A DNA stretch of 21,175 bases from Acanthamoeba sp. SK_2022b (Eukaryota > Discosea > Longamoebia > Acanthamoebidae): positions 1-21,175 of the forward strand of contig JANDJZ010000634.1 of assembly GCA_027943245.1 (NCBI GenBank), read 5' to 3'. Position numbers and translations under genes: made by a program. Positions 8,979 to 20,221 of the stretch are shown here, piece after piece; the first letter of the stretch is position 1; the number at the start of each line of letters is the position of its first letter. Below the pieces are notes generated by a model, which saw only the letters and a program-made list of their open reading frames with translations, ran no database searches and had not been told where the DNA came from.

Positions 8979-11063
8979 CAGAAGTTATGCGCACTGGTGA
9001 GAACAACAGAGTTCCAGTCCAGGAGCGGCAGATGCTCTTCGGCGCCCTCTGCCGACACGAACCTGCCAGGCAAAAGCCGTTTCGGTGAGTTGCGTGTGTG
9101 AGGCGCCCATCTTTGGGTAAGGGATGGTGGGGAGGGGCGTAGCCTACCGCTTGAAGCCATAGCACACTGGCCGCCAGGCGTCCGACGCATCGAGAACCAG
9201 TCCTGGTTGATGACGTCAGCCGCCACTCAGGCCACCGGCGATAGTTTGGGGGGGGGGCGCACCACAGCACTGGTCGGCGGCCTTAGACTGTCTGGGCGCG
9301 TAGTTGGGGTCGAGCGACAGCTGGCGGAGGCGTCGGTGCGGTTCGGGCAACGCCACGCTCTCCACCGCCAGCTCCAGCTTCAGCTCGTCCAGCGAGAGGT
9401 CGCCCCCAGGGAGCGTCTGCTTGCATCGGTTTCGGATGTAGTCGCGCACGTAGACGTCTCTCGGGTCGGCGTCCTCCTCCCTGACACCGACGCGTTCGCA
9501 GTCGTCGTGAGCAGCGATGGTCGTTTCGCCACTGGGGGGAGAGGACTTACTTGATGACGTGGAGAGGCGGGGCCGCGGCCTCGGCGGCCGCGAGGAAAGG
9601 CAGGAGCGCCGGTACCTCCTTGTATCGGTCGATCGGCAACGGGTCGCAGTTGATGGGCGAATGGTACTACAGTCGAACCGCCCAAATCAAATCATAGCAG
9701 ATCGCAATCAGAGGTCGGCAAAGTTGAAACGTGCGGGAAGGGGGAGGCCGCCTACCTTGTACAGATTGACGTGCACACGGAACGCTTCGTCGAGGTGATA
9801 CCTGCGATCACGAGTTGGGGGAGAGGGGCGATGGTGGTGGTGAGCGGAAGTGTGAAGAGGTCCTGCGGGAGAGACAGAGGAGAGGGAGTGGTACACTTTC
9901 TCGTAGAGCCACTCGCGGGCCTTCTCCTGACAACCAAACGTCGTGTCATCGAGCTCGCGCTTGTACTTGTTCGCCGCCTCAAAGTCGTGGACGCGGCCTG
10001 GCGAGGGGGTTCAGCGCACTGAGAGAGGGAGAGAGAGAGAGGGAGGGAGGAGAGTGGCGATGGCCTACCCTTGTCCAGGATCTGCATGGCGTACTCGAGG
10101 ACACGCAGGGGGTGGATGAGTATCTTCTTGCCCTTGGGCTCCTTGCCCTGCCTGAAGAGTCGCAACGAAATCTCTTCGTGGGCTCCCTTGAACTTATCCA
10201 CTTCGTGCTGCGCTCCACCCACGCCGCACACAGCCGAGTGTCGGGTCAGACCGAGATTGCGATCGCAGCCTCACGCCACTTGATCGTGAAAGCGCAACAG
10301 TAGCAGCAGCAACAACACAGTGATATTTACCTTCAGCTTCATGAGATTTAGTTCGAACCGGAACGTGCCTGGAGCGAAGGGCTTGATCACGGCAAACGAA
10401 GGCAGAGAGAGCGACGACACCGCACTGTGGCCACATCGGGAGAGGGCGTGGTAAGCAATGCCCATCGCCAACGAGTGCACGGGTCGGGGCGTGGTACACG
10501 TACGGGACAAAGTTGCGATCAAGCAGGTACTGCCAGTTGTGCTTCACCACGGAATGGACGTCGACCATGGTGTCGCCCACCTTCTTCTCGAGCAGCTCTT
10601 CGGGAATACCTGGTTTGCACGACGACGTGAGTAAAAACGAAACAACACACGCCGTGCAAGGTGCGTGCACGCATGGGCCACCGTGCCTGCGTCGGGGATG
10701 TCGGCCTTGGCCAAGGGACCGACGTAGTCCTCGAGAATCACATAAACGTCCCAATCTGTACATACAGACCATCAGCAGCAGCACGATGAGACGTTGTCGA
10801 CGAGCAGATACATATATCACCACACGAAAAGAAGGTGCGAAGACTCACCTGAGTCGGGCCGGGCGGTGCCGTAGAGTCGGGAGCCATAACTGGTGTGCCA
10901 GAGAGCCAGCCCGAGAAGAGGATAAGTGAACGTAAAAGGAGAACAGGAGGGTGAGGGGGAGGTACACGAAGGCGAAGCAAATGTCAGCAGGCTGGATGTG
11001 CAACCACTCACTAAGCGTGGCCACGTCGACCGGGGGCAATAACGTCTCACAGCTCGCTTCCAT
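7726..11063 (-). CDS. Fusion protein: MNT/Pol-beta-type nucleotidyltransferase + T4 Rnl1-type RNA ligase
   Basis: Predicted RNA-end modifying or repair protein of 746 residues. Fourteen exons in gene order: 11063-10966, 10889-10849, 10755-10687, 10609-10504, 10424-10331, 10207-10069, 9997-9895, 9801-9756, 9666-9551, 9480-9263, 9202-9148, 9062-8995, 8878-8035, 7969-7726; total 2241 nt. Residues about 25-230 are a nucleotidyltransferase: YGSRLYGTARPDSDWDVYVI gives the GS...D-x-D signature (G35 S36, D47 and D49), with D86 in MVDVHSVV a candidate third acid; KGKKILIHPLRVLEYAMQIL is a following conserved helix. From about residue 340 the chain matches T4 Rnl1 ligases: CGLVLDASDAW, VLTKKLNG (motif I, K386 the predicted AMP-lysine), YVFVLQSCRETPTVAV (motifs III/IIIa region), VAVGVRELTG, EGLV (motif IV, 601-604), and a helical C-terminus. 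The start is the first ATG in frame. Confidence 0.85.
8907..8970. repeat. (AC)n microsatellite, about 32 units, inside a ligase intron
   Basis: An uninterrupted AC dinucleotide run of about 64 nt (TG on the coding strand) fills over half of the 116-nt intron 8879-8994. That intron separates the exon encoding DWNSVVLT from the exon that begins with the ligase motif KLNG. A further CACACA follows after one G. Confidence 0.95.
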
Positions 11064-11440
11064 CCTGTTGCAGACTCAGCCTCTCGCGGGCGGCAAGCGT
11101 GCAAACGCTTTTGCTGCTTCAGCAAAGAGGGCAAAGAAACAGAAAAAACATGGAAGAAAACTAGCAGCACCCCAACATGCTGCAAAAGCCCAATGCAACA
11201 GCTCTGGCCAAAGAGTCTTGCTTTATCATCACTCAATCCTTAAGCTGGTGCATGTCCACATGTACATAAGCTGTGTGGTGATCTGATTGAGCACAAGGGC
11301 TGCAGAGCTGTCACCTGGTTGGCTAGCTGCCTGAACTCCGAACATTAAGGTGGCGCACGGCAACGCCGTCAATTCAAACACGCAGCCGGCGTTCACATCA
11401 TTTACATTGTTTTTCACGATACGACCCATTTGCGTTTGAA
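11064..11440. promoter_or_regulatory. Divergent promoter region between the ligase fusion and the kinase
   Basis: The start codons lie 377 nt apart and face away from each other. On the - strand a T-rich, CTGTTTCTTTGCCC-type tract followed by AAGCAG (near 11120) and a second CAG two bases before the ligase ATG look like intron ends, so the ligase leader may be spliced. On the + strand there is a T-rich stretch just before the kinase ATG. No clear TATA box is seen on either strand. Confidence 0.4.
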
Positions 11441-13583
<2,143 letters not shown>

Positions 13584-13933
13584 GCGAGCAAGCTCCGGCA
13601 CCACATCGATGCGCCCGCCCAGTACGGAACGTGAAGGTAGGCCAAAGCGAGAATCATCAAGAGAAGTTATTTATTTGTTGCTTATCTACTAGAGTGTGTA
13701 CGGTGGCTGTGTAATAAAAAAAAAATGAAGAAAAGGGGAGTTCAAGAGATGTTTACGTTCGGATACGGATGGAGAGTTTTTGTATGGCCATTTGCGGAAA
13801 GGGTATTTACAGGAGCCTTTGTTTACATGCAAATGAAAGTGGATAGGAGATCGAAGCAGGCCTTCATGTCAGGAGAGGGGAAGGGATGATGCACACATCG
13901 TCGGGCACCCTCCCCTAAGCCGACAGATGGCAT
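13584..13933. other. Convergent 3' region between kinase and Atg8
   Basis: This 350-nt stretch holds no gene. An AATAAA at about 13713-13718, inside an A-rich run and some 130 nt after the kinase stop, is the likely kinase polyadenylation signal. The rest should be 3' sequence of both genes. Confidence 0.5.
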
Positions 13934-14463
13934 TTAGCACGAAGCACCCATCATGCTGTCCGCCGAGTAGACGATGTAGAGGAATCCATCCTCGTCCTTG
14001 TGCTTTTCGTAGACCTGCGAGAGCAGGGCACCAGACTGGGGCAGCGAGTGGCCATTCACGAAGAGGAAGATAGCTTCGTCGGGCCTGAGCTCGATATGCT
14101 TCCTAATTTCAGAGATGAGCTGCGTCACAGCAATGTCGCCAGGAGCTAAGAACCTGCAAGCAATTTAAGTTTAGTACGTGCATCTCTCAATACAACGCCG
14201 AAAAGAGGTGTAACTCGTACTTCCTCTTGGAAATGTCGGGAATGAGCTTGCTCCTGGCATGTTTCTCGACAATCACGGGGACTCGATCAGGATGAGCAGC
14301 CCTAATTTTGGCGGCGAGACGAACCCTCTTCTCTGTAGTAGGAGTAAGGTTAATGAATGTTGTTAAAGCAAGGCGTCGTGTTACCGCGCTCAACGTTACC
14401 AAAAGAGTTCTCCTGCTTGAAGGGGACGCGTTCGACAGAGCCAGACTCAGAGACCGAAGACAT
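13934..14463 (-). CDS. ATG8: Autophagy ubiquitin-like protein Atg8 (LC3/GABARAP family)
   Basis: Atg8 is conjugated to phosphatidylethanolamine on the growing autophagosome and recruits cargo and fusion factors. Three exons in gene order, 14463-14400, 14332-14221 and 14153-13934, give 131 residues; both introns are 67 nt. The sequence shows the N-terminal PFKQENSFEKR helix, AAHPDRVPVIVEK, KRKFLAPGDIAV, EAIFLFVNG and DEDGFLYIVYSADSMMG. The C-terminus continues ASC after Gly128, so Atg4 must cleave three residues before lipidation, as usual. The first donor was chosen (G|GTAACG at 14400) because it joins NSF to EKR exactly as in the family; a second GTAACA a few bases later would add extra residues. 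The N-terminal extension (MSSVSESGSVERV) is slightly longer than in yeast. Confidence 0.96.
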
Positions 14464-14950
14464 GATGTTTACAGATGTGTACAAGGAGGATGGAGAAGAT
14501 GTGAGGATTATAGGCGATGAAGGCTTACTGCTTGCTGCTGTTTGGTCGGATGTGAGGTTGTTGCTGGGTCGTTGTTCTTGTTGAGAATCAAATTTACTTT
14601 GCTTCTTCGGGTGCTGGCTTCGGGTAAAACACAGCCGGTGGCGCGTGTGCGCTTTTCACCACCGCTGACCAGAAATTCGGTGGAGAAACTTCCCCTCCTA
14701 TCCGTGGAGTCGTCGACATTTATCTCCTGCGGCTTGTTCGGCGGAAATGGCAGGACCACCAGCTCACCAACCGAACGCCTCGTTGGTTCAAGACCACAGT
14801 CTGACCAGCTTGGGCAGAAGGACCGTGGAGAAAGACCTGAGAAGTCGTGTGCTGATGAGGGTTATGGAGAGATAAGCCAGGATTGAGGACAACAAACATG
14901 TTGCTGGTGCTCTCGGTCCATAGTTGTAGACACCGCACTTTAAGAAAAAC
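14464..14950. promoter_or_regulatory. Atg8 upstream region and 3' end of the DUF2237 gene
   Basis: Nothing coding is recognised in these 487 nt. Open frames on both strands lack family similarity and the exon-type codon bias. The part nearest Atg8 (14464-14600) is A/C-rich on the - strand (ACAACGACCCAGCAACAACC) and looks like a 5' leader. The far part should hold the 3' UTR of the gene that ends at 14951, since both genes read leftward. Confidence 0.4.
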
Positions 14951-15523
14951 TCACACGTCATGGTCAACGCTGTACTGCCGGAGGAGTTGTAGGTCGGCAC
15001 GGTCCAGCACGCGTTCGTGGGTTGCCTCCAACACGACTGGTGGTGCCACGTCGTTCCTTTCAGCCTCTCGCCAGCGTTCGACGCAGAGACACCACCGATC
15101 GCCGTTCTTGAGTCCCGGAAAGGCAAACCGTGGGTTGGGCGCCGACAGGTCGTTCCCTTGGTCGTGAGTAAAGCTGAGAAAGGCAGACGTCACTTGCGCG
15201 CACACGGTGTGGCGCCCGACGTCCTGCAGCCCTGTCTCACAGAACCCGTTACGATAGAAGCCCGTCATCGGCGCCGTAGAGCAAGGGGTGAGTGGTTGCC
15301 CGAGCACGTTCTTGGATGGAGTGGAGGCTGTTGCAAAAGGTGGACGTGTGTTCATGAAAGCAGCCTGCGTGTTGAAGGTCTTCACTGCAACAGGAGAAGT
15401 TAGAAAGAACAAGAGCAAGAGGTACATGGTACATAGAGCAGCTGTTGGGCCTATGGAGGCAGATGAAGACAGGAGGCCACACTTGCCCGCGTCTTCGTCA
15501 GCCCAGAGGCGTGCTGACGTCAT
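14951..15523 (-). CDS. DUF2237 family protein
   Basis: The conserved domain covers almost the whole protein: KNVLGQPLTPCSTAPMTGFY, NGFCETGLQDVGRHTVCAQV, GNDLSAPNPRFAFPGLKNGD, RWCLCVERW and APPVVLEATHE. Several Cys residues (PCST, GFC, TVC, WCLC) are family-conserved; the biochemical role of DUF2237 is not known to me. The family is mostly bacterial, with scattered eukaryotic members. The preferred model has two exons, 15523-15481 and 15384-14951 (158 residues). The intron 15385-15480 has donor T|GTGGCC, a CTAAC branch site and a strong pyrimidine tract before TTGCAG. However, the 96-nt intron is a multiple of three and has no stop, so retention would give a 190-residue form with an extra hydrophobic stretch. 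The gene is head-to-head with the RhoGEF. Confidence 0.88.
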   Translation of the reverse strand: MTSARLWADEDAGKCGLLSSSASIGPTAALCTMYLLLLFFLTSPVAVKTFNTQAAFMNTRPPFATASTPSKNVLGQPLTPCSTAPMTGFYRNGFCETGLQDVGRHTVCAQVTSAFLSFTHDQGNDLSAPNPRFAFPGLKNGDRWCLCVERWREAERNDVAPPVVLEATHERVLDRADLQLLRQYSVDHDV

Positions 15524-15634
15524 GCCCTGTAAAGAGGGATATAACTGGCGGCCATTTCAATCTGCGCAGGCCAATAGATAATCAGAAAAATGATATGACA
15601 AATAAGACCAGAAGAAAAGTTCGTGAGAGCCGTC
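15524..15634. promoter_or_regulatory. Very short divergent promoter (DUF2237 / RhoGEF)
   Basis: Only 111 nt lie between two start codons facing away from each other, so both leaders and the core promoter must be packed here. The middle is relatively AT-rich (AATAGATAATCAGAAAAATGA). A palindromic TGACGTCA (15515-15522), the classic bZIP/CRE core, overlaps the DUF2237 start codon just outside this interval. Confidence 0.55.
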
Positions 15635-18600
15635 ATGGAGGGGGAGGGGGTGCAACCACCGGCCTTGGGCACCAAGTACCTTGATGGGGAGGGCATCATA
15701 ATGGGGGAGATAGAGGAGTGGAGGCGCGAGCAGGCCGACGAAATGCGGGGCGACAAGCTCATGGTACTCCTCCGCACGTGGGAACAGCACGGAGACGAAG
15801 CAGCCCAGAACCGGCGCTCGGAGGACGAAAGCGAAGGCCGCACCACGCCAGAGGAGAGCAGAGTAGAAGTGAAAGAGATAGGAAAAAGCGACTCACGGCC
15901 ACAGTTGAGCAGCGGCACAGGGCTTCGAGCACCGGGTGGACAGAGCGAACGAAGGGAGTGTAATGAAGAGGAGGAGGAGGAGGAAGGCGAGACCAAAGCC
16001 AAGGCCGAATGGGAGGTAGAGCTGGCGCGGATAGAGGGGAAAATGAGCATGGTCCTGCTCAAGGGCATGGACAGAGAAGGAGTAGCTAGTGCACGCATCG
16101 ACGCACGGGAGAGCGAAAGCAGACCGGGAGCCGAAAGCTGCAACGGTCCAGTTGCGGAAGAGCAAGCGAGCAACGGCGTTGATGGCACAGAGAAGCAGGC
16201 AGGCAGGAAAAGCGACGGGAAGGCGGTGAGAGCAGGGATGAAGCAGCTCCTGCAGCGCACGCAAGTGGCGCGCGAACTCGTGCGCACCGAGGAAGACTAC
16301 GTCGAGTTCCTCTCCACCGGCCTCGTCGCCGTACGCCCTTCGTCGCCGAAGCACTGTCCAATTGTGACCAGAGATGGCGGGGTGGTGGCCTGCCTGATGA
16401 CCGTTTGCTGTGGGGCGGGCTTCTCTAGGGCTATCTGCAACCGTTGAAGCAGGCCATCTGCAGCGGAGGCAAAAGGACCGACTTTGGCGTTGACGAAGCC
16501 GACATCAAGACCATCTTCTCATCCATCAAGATCATCATTAACTTTCACAAGTACTTGGCCGGCCTGTGAGCACCAGCGTGGGTCGGGTGTCCTTGCGATG
16601 CTCACTCTAAACTCTTCGCATCAGGAACATGCTACACGAATTCCACAATAAGATGGAGAGCTGGTCCTTCTGCCAAACTCTGGGCGACATCTTCCTCGCC
16701 AACGTATCCCCCTAACGTTTATGTGTGTGCTATGTTTAAATGGCTGCCATTAACCCTCGATCACCAGACCGACTTCATGAAGGTGCCGTACATCGACTAC
16801 ACCAACAACTACACGCTGGCCCTCACCACGCTCGAGGAGAAGTGCAAGAACGCTCGTCTCGCCGCGTTTCTCGAGCAGTGCCGCGTGGAATCCAACATCA
16901 AGGCGCTCGAGAGCCTGCTTATCATGCCCATCCAGCGAGTGCCCCGCTACGAGCTCCTCCTCAAGGTTCCTCATCCAAACCCTCATCAAGCCTTGCCGGT
17001 CTTTGCTAAGCCACGGCTCTCACGAAACGTCGGCCTCCTTCTCTATCTTTGCAGCAACTCATCAAATACACTCCGCCTTGGGTATGTGCCATCGCCCGTG
17101 TCGTGTCGCGTTCTACCAAAGCTGAGCTGACAGGTGTGTCGTGCAGCATATGGACTACGCCAGCCTGCATGAATCGCTCACCAAGATACAGGACATCGCC
17201 GAAAAGATCAACCAACGCCGAGTACGGCCTCCTGCTCACAGGACATCCTCCCTCCTCCCGTACAGAGAAAGGTCTCACCAAGAATGTGTCCAGATGGAGT
17301 GCGACCGCGTGCACGACCTCGTCTTCGTGTCTCGCCAGCTGTCGCCCAAGATCGAGGTCCACACACTGCAACATTCAAGTGTTATTTCTTTATATTTAGT
17401 CTATTCCTTATTTGTGTCGACATATCCCTATTGGTGTATCACATGACTGATCAAACGCGCACAAAACAGGACCTGGTCTCGCCGCATCGGCGGCTAGTGC
17501 GTCAGGGCACGTTCCACGAGGTGCCTCTGGAGAGCAACCGTGCCTCCTCCTTCTTTGGTGCGAGTTTCTCCCTTCCCCCACACATTATTGAACAGCGATG
17601 GATGTGTGGAGTAAGGAGGGCCTGACTTGCCCCGTCTCCCCTACCCATCGCCAAAGGCCTGCGAAGCCTGCATCTGTTCCTCTTCAACGACGTGCTGCTC
17701 ATCACCGAACGAAACATCATCGACGGCTCCATCAACTTCTTCGGCGGCCAGCGTCGGTTCCGAGTACGCGACCAGCTGAACTCCCCCCCCCCCCAAACCA
17801 CCACACAAAGCCTCTTGCCCGGCCTCTCGTTAAACTCTCACCTCCCTTGTTGGATGAGGCCAGGTCCAGAAGGTGTTGCCGCTGCACAACTCGGTCATCC
17901 TGGAGCCCCGACAGAAGAAGAATCGCAAAACCGCCAAGGCCAAGGCGATGAAGAAGGACGTCGACGCCTCGCAGTCGGACAGGGACGCGCCCGCCGAGCC
18001 GACGAGCGCCGTCGCCTCGGCCTCGTCCCCCGGCGAGGCCGACCCTGCGTCCTCCGTCGCTTCGTTCTCGCTGGCGTCCTCTTCGGCGACGGCGGCTGCG
18101 GCGGCCGCGGCGGCATCGACCGACGCCGGCGGGAGCGAGAAGAGCGATCGATCGGGCTACTTCAACCTCAACCTCAACTTCATCTCGGCCGCCGCGGAGC
18201 GCAACCAGGAACAGCTCTGGAAGCTGGTCTTCAAGATCTACTCGCCCAACGGCAAGATCCAGCTGCTCGCGCCCACGCTGCAGGTCAAGCAGGAGTGGGT
18301 CGAGGACCTCGCCCGCTTGGTCCACAAGCAGAGCGAGTACCACCGCACCTTCCTCTCGGCCCCGCTGGCCACGTCAGCATCGTCGACGCCTTCCCCTCCC
18401 ACGCCTTCACCGTCGGCAGCGACGACGGTTGCGCAGGCCACGATTGACTCCCTGTCGACGCAGCCCGACCACCACGTCGCCCACCTCGACGAACCCGCCT
18501 CCGCGCCGACCTCTCGCTCGTTCTCTCTTTCGTTCTCCTTCGCCGCGCCTCGCATTTCGTTCTTTTCCTCGTCGACGTCGCCTTCCACACCGTCCGACCC

Positions 18601-20221
18601 GCCCGTGCCATCGTCGGTGGAATGCGACGGCTCGCTCTTGCCCGCGTCTCCCTCCGACGCCCAGCCCCAGTTCAAACGGGTCTCCTACTGGGCCCGCGCC
18701 TATCCGCAGAGCTTTCTGGCGTCTCCGCTCCCGTCGTCCTCATCGACGTCCCCCGTCTCGTCGCCGTCGTCTTCGTGTGACTCGATCGATGAGTGCTTGG
18801 CCTCCACCTCCTCCCCCAATACGACGACGACGACGACGAATACCACCGCCACGACCACGTCCAGCTCGACCGGCGCCTCGGCGTCGCAGCAGCTCCCCGC
18901 TTCGCCGCGCCTGCGGAAAGAAGGGCTGAAGGCCTCCCGACTCATCTCCTCCCAGTCGCTACGCAACATCGTCGAGATCTCGAAGAAGCCCTTCTCGTCG
19001 TCGTCCTCCGAAGATGAAAATCCGATCTCCATCTCTTCCCTCACATCGCCTCAGCGACCGCCGCCCTCTTCATCGTCCTCCTCCTCTCTCCCCAAGCGCG
19101 GCTCGCCGTCGACTTCGACGACCACATCTCCGTTGTCGCCGCGCTCCGCTCGGGGCGCGGGACATCTCCAGTCGTTCTTGTTGCCGCCGCCTACAGAGAG
19201 CGATCGGTCGTCGGCCAACCGTGGCAACCGCGTGACGCTGAGCCTGCGGCCGTGGAGCAAGGAGGCCAAGCTCAAGCGCGAGTGGCGCGATCACGAGGCC
19301 GACGAGGGCGGCGAGGCCCGCGGCGTGTCGATTCGCGGGAACAACGACAGCTCGTACTGGAACAGACCACAGGCCATCGCCGTCTATCGGTACGCGCCCC
19401 TCCCAAAACCCACGGCGCTTGCACGTTGCGCCACACTGGGCAAGTCCACGCTCGACCCGCGGGCTCACATGGGCTCGCCCGGTTTGGCTGCAGGCGACGG
19501 CCGGAATGGGTGCCTGACGAGTTCTCGCCCTACTGCGCCAACTGCGGGGCCCAGTTCTCGCTCACTGTGCGACGGGTCTGTGTCGCCTCCTCTCCCACTC
19601 TCCCACACGGTCGCATGTTGCCGTCAAGCCCTGATTCTCACTCCCCCCCCCCTCTTTTCTCCCTTCCGATCGACCGCCACAGCATCATTGTCGTCAGTGT
19701 GGCAACATCTTCTGTTCGTCGTGCGCATCCGAGCACAGAGCGCTCTCCCACTTTGGCTACCAGGTCCCAGTCAGGTGCGCGTGCCGGCCCTACCAAAGGC
19801 CGACTGGCCGTTGGTCACTTGCGTGCTTCGCTGACGCGTCGTGGCTGGGGCCACGGCGTGGTTCAGGGTGTGCGACGTGTGCGTGCGGCAGTTGGATCAG
19901 TGGGAGCACGAGATGGGCAGTCGTCGACGCATGGCCGGCAAGGGCGGCGGTTCGAGGCAGCAGCTCACCGTCTCGGCGCCCACCAAGCTGCCGTCGTTCC
20001 GGGGCGACGACGGTACGCAGCGTAAAGAAGAGAACGAGGACGACAACGGCCAGCACTTGCACCGAAGCGGCCCCAAGGCGCCACCGCATGCACCAAAGAC
20101 CAGCGATCAACCAGCGATCAGACCACAGCATCCACCGCCACCATTATCGCGCTCCTCGTCCATCGAGCAGCCTGAGACCGATTGCGAGTGTGGCCCAGAC
20201 TCATCGCCGGCCACCAACTAG
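15635..20221 (+). CDS. Rho guanine-nucleotide exchange factor with DH, PH and FYVE domains (FGD-like)
   Basis: The DH domain loads GTP on Rho/Rac/Cdc42 GTPases; PH and FYVE target membranes, FYVE to PI3P on endosomes. Thirteen exons: 15635-16330, 16429-16565, 16625-16703, 16768-16965, 17055-17081, 17147-17221, 17294-17356, 17470-17557, 17657-17763, 17864-19389, 19494-19575, 19683-19774, 19867-20221; 1174 residues. Residues 1-205 are charged linker with a poly-Glu run. DH about 207-404: VARELVRTEEDYVEFL, LLIMPIQRVPRYELLLK. PH starts near 430 (LVRQGTF, LHLFLFNDVLLITE) and ends with KQEWVEDLARLV, but is interrupted by about 80 Ala/Ser-rich residues. Some 370 Ser/Pro/Thr-rich residues follow. FYVE about 1004-1065 has all signatures: WVPD, RRHHCR, RVC and eight Cys (YCANC, HHCRQC, FCSSC, VCDVC). 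The intron at 17222-17293 is chosen by phase and size; splicing at the nearer CAG would give a 44-nt intron and shift the frame. Exon 17055-17081 is only 27 nt. Confidence 0.92.

Noticed and set aside
8263..9270. - strand frame with a long CVCVCV run
   Set aside because: The Cys-Val repeat is the translated AC microsatellite of the intron 8879-8994, not a cysteine-rich protein.
9752..9894. Peptide beginning DLFTLPLTTTIAPLPQ, preceded by a good acceptor (CCCGCAG), as a ligase-gene exon
   Set aside because: It does not keep the frame. Splicing 9895 directly to 9801 gives EWLYEKVYHLDEAFRVHVNLYK in phase, so this piece is inside the intron. It could be an alternative exon but has no support.
14542..14886. 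114-codon + strand open frame between Atg8 and DUF2237
   Set aside because: It has no recognisable motif and no good codon bias, and it lies in the Atg8 upstream region.
15520..16361. - strand frames of 255 and 153 codons opposite the first RhoGEF exon
   Set aside because: They have Ser/Leu-rich antisense composition with no family motif. The + strand frame leads in phase into the DH domain.
17732..19468. Several - strand open frames opposite the RhoGEF Ser/Pro-rich exon
   Set aside because: High-GC codon bias leaves the opposite strand free of stops. The + strand frame is anchored by PH and FYVE motifs on both sides.
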